In this document: positions 1-6,168 of the stretch, in pieces
Position numbering within the stretch: the stretch's first letter is position 1
Layout of the letters: every line of letters begins with the position of its first letter
Origin: an uncultured Geobacter sp.
Lineage (GTDB): Bacteria > Desulfobacterota > Desulfuromonadia > Geobacterales > Geobacteraceae
DNA: 8,411 bases
Direction: 5' to 3'
Assembly (NCBI GenBank): GCA_937886325.1
Contig: CALABV010000027.1
Span: 1-8,411 of the forward strand
Position numbers and translations under genes: made by a program
Notes under the pieces: generated by a model
Seen by the model: only the letters and a program-made list of their open reading frames with translations
Told to the model about the DNA's origin: nothing
Database searches by the model: none

Positions 1-240
1 CGCACGTTAGACCGCCGATTTCACCTCCCTTCGGATTTCGTTGGGTGTTGCGTGCAGCTTCATCAGGCAAGGAAGGCTTTCCGGCTCTTCCGAAACAGCG
101 ACAGCACGTTCAGAACACCAAATCCCTCATTGATGCGCTTACTTATAACGGATGACCCTAAATGTCAATAGAAAAGTTATAATATATGGCTATATTTTTA
201 CAATATACTGATTTATTTGAATATTTAATGCATTACTCCT
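1..240. other. Unassigned left-edge region, possible gene or element remnant
   Basis: No recognisable complete gene lies here. On the plus strand two frames stay open from the window edge (to about 168 in one, about 157 in another), so the 3' end of a plus-strand gene starting outside is possible. On the minus strand a short frame ends in FRKSRKAFLA followed by a stop at about 67-69. An 18-codon minus ORF beginning MKLHATPNEIRREV overlaps that stop by TGATG and ends at 9-11. A minus-strand TTGACA at 159-164 is followed 15 bases later by TATAAG, a slightly tight promoter spacing. None of these peptides matches a family I can name. The region may be debris of another mobile element, but that is a guess. 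Base composition changes to very AT-rich after about 165, which suggests the remnant ends there. Confidence 0.3.
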
Positions 241-270
241 TGGACACCACTATATCCTTCAGCCTTTTTA

Positions 271-332
271 CTTGTATAATATTGTAATAATTGTATTTAT
301 CCCTTGACACACACAGCCTTTTCGGCCAGAAT
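271..332 (+). promoter_or_regulatory. Promoter and candidate operator region of the gntR gene
   Basis: Three TTGTA repeats start at 272, 282 and 291, roughly one helical turn apart. The first reads TTGTATAATA and contains a perfect TATAAT (275-280), but I see no good -35 at 16-18 bases from it. A second candidate promoter lies just downstream: TTGACA at 304-309, a 17-base spacer, then CAGAAT at 327-332. Start from it would leave a leader of only about 17 bases before the ATG at 356, with the ribosome site almost at the 5' end. GntR-family regulators commonly bind beside or over their own promoter, so the TTGTA repeats are candidate autoregulatory sites. The promoter choice and the binding are both inferred. 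Confidence 0.45.
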
Positions 333-355
333 TTACAAAAATCTGGAGGATTTTT

Positions 356-1096
356 ATGTTTAACTCTGCTATTCAGGAAAAAAGATCGATGCATATCGTG
401 AGACAGGTACGGCAAGCGATCCTGAATGGAAAGCTGAAACCCGGCCACAAGCTTCCCTCGGAGAAAGAACTGCTTCTCCAGTTCGGAGTGAGCAAGCATA
501 CCCTGCGCGAAGCATTGCGGGCTCTCGAATCCATGGGTTTCATCGAGATACGGCAGGGCGCAGGCGGCGGCCCGGTAATCTGTGAAATCGACATGGACAA
601 CACGAGGGACATGATTGCCAGCTTTCTCTATTTTAAAAACGTGTCGGTAAAGAATCTGTGCGAGGTGCGGAAGATCTTTGAACCATACCTGGCGAGGCTG
701 GCGGCGGAACGGCTTGGCGAGCAAGACATAGAAAAACTGAAATCCCTGAATGAAGCGTACGGCAAAAGCCTCAAGCGGAAGAAACCGGCAACCAAGGAAG
801 AGGTCTCTTTCCATGTACTGCTTGCGAAGGCAAGCGGCAACCCGGCGATGATTCTCATTCTCGACTTCGTCAATAGCTTACTTATCGATCTGAAAAGTCA
901 CCTGAAGCCCGGCCTGGATTTCTCCGAAAAGGTGCTTGCCGCCCACGAGAGCATAGTTGAGGCTATCGCATCACGGGATGGGCAGGCTGCCGCTGATGCC
1001 ATGTACCGTCACATCTGCGTGGTTGAAGAGGAACTGGAAGAGTTGCGTGGAGGAAACGAGGACGAGGAGAACGCTGACGTATCAATACAAGTCTAG
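356..1096 (+). CDS. GntR-family transcriptional regulator, FadR/FCD subfamily
   Basis: This is a 246-residue DNA-binding repressor or activator of the FadR type, normally a dimer that responds to a small carboxylic acid or related metabolite. Residues about 10-75 form the winged helix-turn-helix, with the family hallmarks KLPSEKELLLQFGVSKHTLREALRAL written as PSEKELL (34-40), GVSKHTLREAL (44-54) and the wing GFIEIRQGAGGG (61-72). Residues about 98-230 are an all-helical FCD ligand-binding domain. Its metal-site positions are occupied by E149 (usually Asp), H153 in SFHVLLAKASGN, H197 in AHESI and H219 in AMYRHI, so a metal-dependent carboxylate ligand is likely. The C-terminal tail is acidic. 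The start is supported by GGAGG at 345-349, six bases from the ATG. The gene ends tail to tail with the EamA permease gene, overlapping it by four bases. The ligand is unknown; the nearby permease and mmsA are the obvious targets by context. Confidence 0.93.
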   Translation: MFNSAIQEKRSMHIVRQVRQAILNGKLKPGHKLPSEKELLLQFGVSKHTLREALRALESMGFIEIRQGAGGGPVICEIDMDNTRDMIASFLYFKNVSVKNLCEVRKIFEPYLARLAAERLGEQDIEKLKSLNEAYGKSLKRKKPATKEEVSFHVLLAKASGNPAMILILDFVNSLLIDLKSHLKPGLDFSEKVLAAHESIVEAIASRDGQAAADAMYRHICVVEEELEELRGGNEDEENADVSIQV

Positions 1097-2061
1097 TCCC
1101 TGCCGAGCAACGGGGAGTTGTTTTTGCACGTGGGCGCGGAGTGTACCGTTATTGCCCGCAGTGCCAGAAAAAGCAGGGCAACACCAATCAGAAGCATCCC
1201 CCCGCCTTTAACGTACCCCGGGTTTTCACCAAGCTCAAACCATGCACATACTACACCGACCAACGGCGTTGCCAGCGACCCCATGCCCGCAACGCCGGCA
1301 GGAAGATTGCGCACAATGAAGAGCCACAAAAGGAAGGCGAGGGCGTTGCAGGGCACAACGTTATACAAAAGCGCCCAGACGAAATAGCCGGACCAGGTAA
1401 TCGTGTTGTCCGCCCCAATCATTCCCAGCAACACCAGGGGAATGGAACCGAAAAACATCTGCCAAGCGGTCAGGGTGAGAAGGTCCGTATCTTTTTTGCA
1501 TTGAATCCTTTTGGCGACGATGACGCTTGCTGCCCACGATATCCCGGATAACAACGCCAGAACATTCGATGCCGGGCTTCCGTGGGAATGCCAGGGTTCG
1601 AAAACGAGCAGCAGGCCTGCGAGGGCCAGAAATACCGCCAGCCACTGTGCGCCACGAAAACGCTCTCCAAGGAAAAACCTTGCCAGGACAAGGGTCCAGA
1701 AAGGCATGGTATATACCAGAACAGCGGTTTTCCCCGCCCCGCCCGCAACCAGCGCCCACATCATGAACCCGATAAAACCTGTTGTCTGCAACAGACCGAG
1801 CAGCATGACCTCCGGCAGGTATTTCGGAAGAAAACTCCCCCCCCTGACGAAAAGAACAAGAAACAGACTGAGGGCACCGAGAAAGGTTCTCAGCGCGCCA
1901 AAAGAAAATGGCCCGCAATATCTCAGGGCCACTTTCATCACAACCCAATTGTAGCCCCACATCATTGAAAGGAGCATGAGAGCTAGAATAGCGGATTGAA
2001 TACGGTATTTTTCTACAATATTGCCTAATGCATTCGTTCTTTTAACCACATCGCATTTCAT
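1093..2061 (-). CDS. EamA/DMT-superfamily transporter, ten transmembrane segments
   Basis: An inner-membrane permease of the drug/metabolite transporter superfamily, about 322 residues, the usual length for the ten-helix EamA type. Two EamA repeats are visible: residues about 22-157, opening with LMLLSMMWGYNWVVMKVAL, and about 165-302, opening with VLALLSGISWAASVIVAKR. The end of the first repeat, PFWTLVLARFFLGER (120-134), and of the second, LATPLVGVVCAWFELGE (263-279), are typical of the family. The frame stays open to a further ATG at 2145. I chose the ATG at 2061 because a G-rich stretch (GGGGGTGG) lies just upstream and because it leaves a short cytoplasmic head before helix 1. The ATG at 2079 is an alternative. 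Members export or import amino acids, nucleotides, sugars and other small metabolites; the substrate and direction cannot be read from sequence. It is divergent from mmsA and convergent with the regulator, which suggests it carries the substrate or product of that pathway. Confidence 0.9.
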   Translation of the reverse strand: MKCDVVKRTNALGNIVEKYRIQSAILALMLLSMMWGYNWVVMKVALRYCGPFSFGALRTFLGALSLFLVLFVRGGSFLPKYLPEVMLLGLLQTTGFIGFMMWALVAGGAGKTAVLVYTMPFWTLVLARFFLGERFRGAQWLAVFLALAGLLLVFEPWHSHGSPASNVLALLSGISWAASVIVAKRIQCKKDTDLLTLTAWQMFFGSIPLVLLGMIGADNTITWSGYFVWALLYNVVPCNALAFLLWLFIVRNLPAGVAGMGSLATPLVGVVCAWFELGENPGYVKGGGMLLIGVALLFLALRAITVHSAPTCKNNSPLLGRD

Positions 2062-2192
2062 CCACCCACCCCCGCTCATATCATTCGGATTTTTTTCACG
2101 ACAAGCCAAAAGAGTTCTTCTTTCGGGTGAAAGAAGCGGACGCATACTCCAAGTGGCTGTCTTCCCTCTTGCCTAGGATAGCCAACGACTCG

Positions 2193-2205
2193 TCGTATAA
2201 TACAA
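2193..2205. promoter_or_regulatory. Candidate GntR operator, near-perfect inverted repeat
   Basis: The bases TCGTATAATACAA differ at one position from the perfect inverted repeat TTGTAT-N-ATACAA. The GTATAATA core also occurs at 274-281 in front of the regulator gene, inside TTGTATAATA. FCD-type regulators classically recognise TnGTnnnACnA; here the spacing between GT and AC is five instead of three, so the match to the family consensus is loose. The position between the two divergent genes fits a shared operator. Binding is inferred. Confidence 0.4.
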
Positions 2206-2396
2206 TTTTCAAAAAAGATTCTTCCTTTTCAAATTTTATATACCCAAATATTATAATATATATTGACAAGAGAGTCCATATCTATCTATTCTTTGCTTGT
2301 GCCGAACGGGACGCCATCTATTCAAGCAAATCAGTGACTGGGAGATCAGGAGTGAAGACTGAATAAGGGTTACCCGAGACATGGACACGAGACCAC

Positions 2397-2404
2397 AAAA
2401 GGAG
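2397..2404 (+). promoter_or_regulatory. Ribosome binding site that fixes the mmsA start
   Basis: AAAAGGAG ends eight bases before the ATG at 2413. The in-frame GTG at 2404 overlaps this site and therefore cannot be the real start. Confidence 0.8.
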
Positions 2405-2412
2405 TGAAACTC

Positions 2413-3912
2413 ATGGCTGACACTTTGTATCATTTCATCAATGGAAGGCGCGTTCAAGGAAGCAGCGAACGATTCGGCGAGATAGTCAATCCAGCGTCAG
2501 GCGAAATCATCGCTCACGTGCCCATGGCTTCAGCCGTAGAAACAACACTGGCCATTGAAGCCGCATCAAATGCTTTTCCTGCTTGGCGTGACACACCACC
2601 TTTGCGCCGTGCGCGCGTCCTGTTCCGCTTCATCGAACTGCTGAATCGAGACCTCGACGAATTGGCGAAAATAATCTCGAACGAGCACGGCAAAGTGTTT
2701 GAGGACGCTAGGGGATCAGTAATCAGAGGCATGGAGGTGGCTGAGTTCGCGTGCGGCGCCCCACATCTCCTGAAAGGTCACTTTTCGGAAAACGTTGGCA
2801 GCAACGTGGACAGCCACTCTATCAGACAACCACTCGGTGTGTGTGCTGGCATTACGCCATTCAACTTTCCGGCAATGGTTCCCATGTGGATGTTTCCGCT
2901 CTCTATCATCTGCGGGAACACTTTTGTTCTTAAACCTTCCGAAAAGGTTCCCTCCACGGCATTACGGCTGGCCGAACTGATGCAAGAGGCCGGGTTGCCA
3001 GATGGTGTGCTAAATGTGGTGAACGGCGACAGTGAAGCCGTCGACACCCTGCTTGTACATCCGAGTGTTGCCGGTATCAGCTTTGTAGGCTCCACCCCTG
3101 TGGCGGAGCATATTTACAAAACAGCTACAGGTAACGGCAAGCGTGCACAGGCGTTGGGAGGAGCAAAAAACCATATGGTCATCATGCCAGATGCTGACTT
3201 GGATCAAGCCGTTAACGCACTCATAGGAGCAGCCTACGGTGCAGCCGGCGAACGCTGCATGGCAATTTCCGTGGCGGTGACGGTTGGAGACAAAATTGCC
3301 GACACAGTTGTAGATATTCTCGCACCCAAGATCAGAGAGTTAAAGGTTGGGCCGGCCAGCGATCCCGTTTCGCAGATGGGCCCTCTAATCAGCATGGAAC
3401 ACCTGGAACGTGTGAAGAAGTACGTTGAACTAGGTATTGAAGAAGGAGCGACTCTTGTTGTCGACGGCAGGGACATTTCAGGTGAAGGTATACAAAACGG
3501 CAGCTTTTTGGGCGGATGTCTCTTTGATAATGTCACCACAGACATGCGAATCTACAGAGAGGAGATTTTTGGACCGGTATTGGTTATTGTTCGCGTACCG
3601 GATTTTTCCTCCGCCATCAAAATGATCAATGAACACGAGTACGGAAATGGCGCCGCCATCTTCACCCGGGACGGTGACACGGCACGCACCTTCAGTTCTC
3701 AGGTTCAGGCGGGCATGGTAGGCATTAATGTCCCAATCCCAGTACCGATGGCATATCACAGCTTCGGCGGTTGGAAACGCTCGCTGTTCGGCGATGTGCA
3801 TATGCATGGCACCGAAGGCATACATTTTTATACACGCCTGAAGACCATAACCTCGCGATGGCCTGTCGGAAAGCGTTCGGCAGCCGAGTTCACCATGCCT
3901 ACAATGAATTAG
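2413..3912 (+). CDS. mmsA: Methylmalonate/malonate-semialdehyde dehydrogenase, CoA-acylating
   Basis: A 499-residue cytoplasmic aldehyde dehydrogenase of the MMSDH (MmsA/IolA/ALDH6) family. This family oxidises methylmalonate or malonate semialdehyde with NAD and CoA to propionyl-CoA or acetyl-CoA plus CO2, in valine, beta-alanine or inositol breakdown. The family signature GVCAGITPFNFPAMVPMW lies at 142-159 and includes the conserved Asn151. The nucleotide-site residues LKPSEKVPS lie at 173-181. The catalytic cysteine is C282 in GERCMA. The LGGAKNHM segment (248-255) has Asn where ordinary hydrolytic aldehyde dehydrogenases have the general-base Glu, as expected for CoA-acylating members. 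EEIFGPV (383-389) and the C-terminal IHFYTRLKTITSRWP (470-484) are also diagnostic. The length is full and no damage is seen. A related acyl-CoA-forming semialdehyde, for example one from sulfonate breakdown, is possible as the true substrate. Transcription is probably from one of the promoters at 2228-2290. Confidence 0.93.
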   Translation: MADTLYHFINGRRVQGSSERFGEIVNPASGEIIAHVPMASAVETTLAIEAASNAFPAWRDTPPLRRARVLFRFIELLNRDLDELAKIISNEHGKVFEDARGSVIRGMEVAEFACGAPHLLKGHFSENVGSNVDSHSIRQPLGVCAGITPFNFPAMVPMWMFPLSIICGNTFVLKPSEKVPSTALRLAELMQEAGLPDGVLNVVNGDSEAVDTLLVHPSVAGISFVGSTPVAEHIYKTATGNGKRAQALGGAKNHMVIMPDADLDQAVNALIGAAYGAAGERCMAISVAVTVGDKIADTVVDILAPKIRELKVGPASDPVSQMGPLISMEHLERVKKYVELGIEEGATLVVDGRDISGEGIQNGSFLGGCLFDNVTTDMRIYREEIFGPVLVIVRVPDFSSAIKMINEHEYGNGAAIFTRDGDTARTFSSQVQAGMVGINVPIPVPMAYHSFGGWKRSLFGDVHMHGTEGIHFYTRLKTITSRWPVGKRSAAEFTMPTMN

Positions 3913-3921
3913 TACAACAGG

Positions 3922-4315
3922 AACCCCCCCGGCTTTGCCGGGGGACCTGAACAGTTTGACAGTTCCGGTATAAAATGAAAACCTCCCCACTGTGAATCGC
4001 TCAAAGTTCTCAGCAAAGGAGGCTTCCGTTGACGACAGTTGGAAGTCTATGCCATTAAGTATGGGAATGCAAGTACCACATAGTTTGGATTCCGAAGTAT
4101 CGTCGAAAAGGTTCTCTCTGGTCGAATCCGTAAGGAACTAGGGGAAACTTTTCGAGAACTCGCGAGGCAGCGCGAGTGCATGGTTTTGGAGGGGCATTTA
4201 TGCCCCGCTCATGTTCACATATATGTTTCTATTCCACCGAAGTATGCAGTGTCGCAGATAGTAGGCTATATCAAGGGAAAAAGCGCAATTCACGCGAAAA
4301 TTTGGGTTCTCAACT
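3922..4315 (+). mobile_element. Truncated, decayed IS200/IS605-family element
   Basis: This remnant begins ten bases after the mmsA stop and contains the left end and most of the tnpA gene of an IS200-like insertion sequence. The left-end hairpin (3926-3944) is intact. The leader carries CCTCC at 3982-3986 and its complement GGAGG, the tnpA ribosome site, at 4018-4022. This recalls the known IS200 leader stem that hides the start site. Similarity to the transposase fades at about 4305-4315. I see no right-end hairpin and no segment for the catalytic tyrosine, so the right part was deleted or replaced. The element cannot move itself. It sits between mmsA and the 3' end of the histidine kinase gene. 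Confidence 0.85.
3926..3944 (+). repeat. IS200-type left-end hairpin
   Basis: The bases CCCCCGGCTTTGCCGGGGG form a perfect 8-bp stem with a three-base loop. IS200/IS605 elements carry such subterminal palindromes, recognised by TnpA as single-stranded hairpins; in IS200 the left one also blocks read-through transcription. There is no T-tract after it, so it is not a standard intrinsic terminator. It may still stop mmsA transcripts. Confidence 0.85.
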
Positions 4316-4339
4316 TACTTATTCTTTTCCTGCTGACTT
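4028..4339 (+). pseudogene. tnpA: IS200-family Y1 transposase TnpA, frameshifted and truncated
   Basis: The coding remnants of one transposase lie in three successive frames. VDDSWKSM starts at 4028, with the original start codon apparently lost (GTT instead of a start). After a shift, ECKYHIVWIPKYRRK runs from 4065. After a second shift between about 4110 and 4123, RIRKELGETFRELARQRE and CMVLEGHL follow, then HVHIYVSIPPKYAVSQIVGY and IKGKSAIH. The HUH metal motif survives as H-V-H (4210-4218), but the usual PDHVH has become PAHVH. After IKGKSAIH the IARKFG segment is garbled and an unrelated tail runs to a stop at 4337-4339. The conserved catalytic Tyr region, normally another 40-50 residues on, is absent. 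A functional product is not possible. Confidence 0.85.
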
Positions 4340-4345
4340 GAATAA

Positions 4346-4362
4346 GCAAATTGTCTATTTGC
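4346..4362 (-). terminator. Weak hairpin downstream of the histidine kinase gene
   Basis: On the minus strand GCAAAT-AGACA-ATTTGC forms a 6-bp AT-rich stem, followed by TTATTC, 22 bases after the kinase stop. This is a poor intrinsic terminator at best, with a weak stem and short T-run. No better one is seen before the convergent IS200 remnant. Confidence 0.2.
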
Positions 4363-4383
4363 GTCACATCAGGCGCCCCCGGG

Positions 4384-6123
4384 TCAACTTCTCCGGGCAC
4401 GGATGGTGAACGCCGTGCCCGTCGCGCCTTCCATGGATATCTGCCCGTTCAATTGAAGTGTGAGCATGTTTACCAGCTGCAGACCCAGCGTCCCGGTGTT
4501 ATTGAAATCAAGATCCGGCGGCATGCCGACTCCGGTATCAGCGACCGTAAGAATAAGCCAGTCATCTCCGTCCAAACGAAAGCATATTGAAATCTCGCCG
4601 GAGCGGTTATCCGGGAAAGCGTGCTTCAGCGCATTTGATACCAGCTCGTTGATGACCAGCCCCCACGGGATCGCTCTGTCGACAGCTATGGAGAGATTTC
4701 CGGCATCAACTTTCAGGTTGATGCGTCCGGGATCCACCATGAAGGAGTCGAACAGGCGCGCGCACAGGTCTCGTATATATTCTTCGAAGCCGATGGAGGT
4801 GAAATCCTCTGACTTGTAGAGTCTTTCATGGACCAAGGCCATGGACCGGACGCGATTCTGGATTACCTGAAAATAGTTTCTCGACTTTTCATCATCGATC
4901 AAATCGGATTGAAGATCGAACAGCGAACAGACGAGCTGCAGGTTGTTCTTGACGCGGTGATGGACCTCCTTCAGGAGGACAACTTTTTCCGCAAGAGCGG
5001 TGCCGATCCTCTCCTCGGCCTGTTTGGCCTCGGTGATATCAAGGAGCGTGTCGATAACGGTCGGCTTTCCCCGGTATTCGATATTTCCGGCAGAGACAAT
5101 CACCCATTTTTCCTCCCCGCTTTTTGTGGTCAATTTTTGCTCATACTGGAGCTGCTCCGTTTCGACGCGCAGGCAGGCCAGCCCGTGTTCACTGGACGTG
5201 TCTCTGAAATCCACATGGGACCAGTCCCAGAAATTCATCTCCAGCAGTTCCGCCTCGCTGTATCCGAAAATCCTCGTTGTTGAGGGATTTGCGTAGATAA
5301 TCCTGTCTCCCTGGTAGAGAACGATTGCAGCCGGAGAGGTCTCGGTCAGCACCCGGAACTTCTCTTCGCTTTGATGAATCGCTTCCTCTGCCCGCTTGCG
5401 CTCAGTGATATCCTGGGAAAAAGCGCAGCTGTACTCCTTCCCCTCGAATTCCAGATAGTTTGACTGGATCTCCACCGGATAAACCCGGCCGTCTCTGGTG
5501 AGGTGAAACGTCTCGAATCCGGCATGTTTTGTTTCTCGAAACTCCTTCCATCTCACGGAGTGTTCAGGATCGTTCGGTGAGGGAAACCACGGGTCGATGT
5601 CTCTGAACGACATGCGCGTCAACTTCTCGCGCGTATAGCCCAGTGCGCGGCAGGCCGCGTCGTTGGCATAGACAATGCGCATGTCACGGGTCAGCAAGAA
5701 GACCTCGACAAAGGCATGGTCGATGGCGAACTGGGTAAATCGCAGCGCTTTTTCCGCCTCTTTTTTCTGCGTTATATCACGGACGATGACAAAAGCACCG
5801 GCGCCGCCATCGACAATGACCGAGGTTGCATCACCAATAAACGAGCTGCCGTCTTTCCTCCGGTATAAAAGCTCGCCGTGCGCCTTGCCCGTCGACTTCC
5901 GCTCCTCCAGAAACTTCTGGTGGTTCGGATCGGTACTGTCGATGATGCCATCTCGTCCGGCGGCGCAGATTTCCTTTTCGCTCATATCGAACATCCTGCA
6001 TGCAGCCGGGTTTGCGGTGACAATTGTGCCGTCGGGAACCGTAAGGAAAACTGCATCCATACTGCTCTCGAAAAGGGCCCGATAATACGTATCATCAGAC
6101 GATCTCGGGGTTTCTGTAATCAT
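4384..6123 (-). CDS. Soluble sensor histidine kinase, PAS-PAS-PAS-HisKA_2-HATPase_c
   Basis: A 579-residue cytoplasmic sensor kinase with no membrane segment or signal peptide. Three PAS domains follow one another, at about 12-126, 131-248 and 253-368. Each ends in a PAC-like tail with DIT (VRDITQKKEAEKAL, FSQDITERKRAEEA, LLDITEAKQAEERI). Each is joined to the next by a short coiled-coil helix. The dimerisation domain is of the HisKA_2 type, with EVHHRVKNNLQL and His389 as the likely phosphoacceptor. The ATPase domain keeps its N box (INELVSNALKH, about 491-501), G1 box (DTGVG, 529-533) and G2 box (GTLGLQLV, 544-551). The start at 6123 is preceded by AAAGG at good spacing; the in-frame TTG at 6129 abuts that site and is less likely. 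No response regulator is in the window, so its partner is encoded elsewhere. The PAS ligands (heme, flavin, redox or a small molecule) are not evident. An IS3 end lies 46 bp upstream and may have displaced the native promoter. Confidence 0.93.
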   Translation of the reverse strand: MITETPRSSDDTYYRALFESSMDAVFLTVPDGTIVTANPAACRMFDMSEKEICAAGRDGIIDSTDPNHQKFLEERKSTGKAHGELLYRRKDGSSFIGDATSVIVDGGAGAFVIVRDITQKKEAEKALRFTQFAIDHAFVEVFLLTRDMRIVYANDAACRALGYTREKLTRMSFRDIDPWFPSPNDPEHSVRWKEFRETKHAGFETFHLTRDGRVYPVEIQSNYLEFEGKEYSCAFSQDITERKRAEEAIHQSEEKFRVLTETSPAAIVLYQGDRIIYANPSTTRIFGYSEAELLEMNFWDWSHVDFRDTSSEHGLACLRVETEQLQYEQKLTTKSGEEKWVIVSAGNIEYRGKPTVIDTLLDITEAKQAEERIGTALAEKVVLLKEVHHRVKNNLQLVCSLFDLQSDLIDDEKSRNYFQVIQNRVRSMALVHERLYKSEDFTSIGFEEYIRDLCARLFDSFMVDPGRINLKVDAGNLSIAVDRAIPWGLVINELVSNALKHAFPDNRSGEISICFRLDGDDWLILTVADTGVGMPPDLDFNNTGTLGLQLVNMLTLQLNGQISMEGATGTAFTIRARRS

Positions 6124-6168
6124 TGTCAACCTTTACCAAGTAGTGCTGTTATTCGGAAGTGAAAGAGG

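Larger units (their letters stand above)
2062..2412. promoter_or_regulatory. Divergent intergenic region between the permease and mmsA genes
   Basis: This 351-base gap must hold the start signals of both divergent genes. It is strongly AT-rich between 2195 and 2290. A candidate operator lies at 2193-2205. One promoter candidate for mmsA is TTCAAA at 2228-2233, an 18-base spacer and a perfect TATAAT at 2252-2257. Another is TTGACA at 2263-2268, with a weaker TCTATT 16 bases beyond it. No convincing minus-strand promoter for the permease is visible beyond a TATTAT at 2197-2202, inside the operator candidate. The stretch 2290-2395 is an untranslated leader of unremarkable sequence. I find no riboswitch or convincing small gene in it. 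Confidence 0.5.

Noticed and set aside
1..5. Minus-strand GTGCG at the window edge as a group II intron 5' end
   Set aside because: Five bases at the edge are far too few, and nothing links it to the intron fragment near 6750.
2127..2366. Plus-strand ORF of 79 codons in the divergent intergenic region
   Set aside because: It has no ribosome site or family resemblance, overlaps the candidate operator and promoters, and its composition is that of AT-rich non-coding DNA.
3926..3944. GC-rich hairpin after mmsA as an ordinary intrinsic terminator
   Set aside because: No T-tract follows, and the hairpin sits exactly where the left-end palindrome of the adjacent IS200 remnant should be.
4176..4409. 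Plus-strand ORF of 77 codons starting MHGFGGAF
   Set aside because: It is an out-of-frame reading of the IS200 tnpA remnant; the meaningful frame is the neighbouring one, encoding RECMVLEGHL and HVHIYVSIPP.
5000..6162. Several plus-strand ORFs of 94-151 codons opposite the histidine kinase
   Set aside because: They are antisense shadows of a clearly coding minus-strand gene with all kinase motifs, and none has a ribosome site or recognisable domain.
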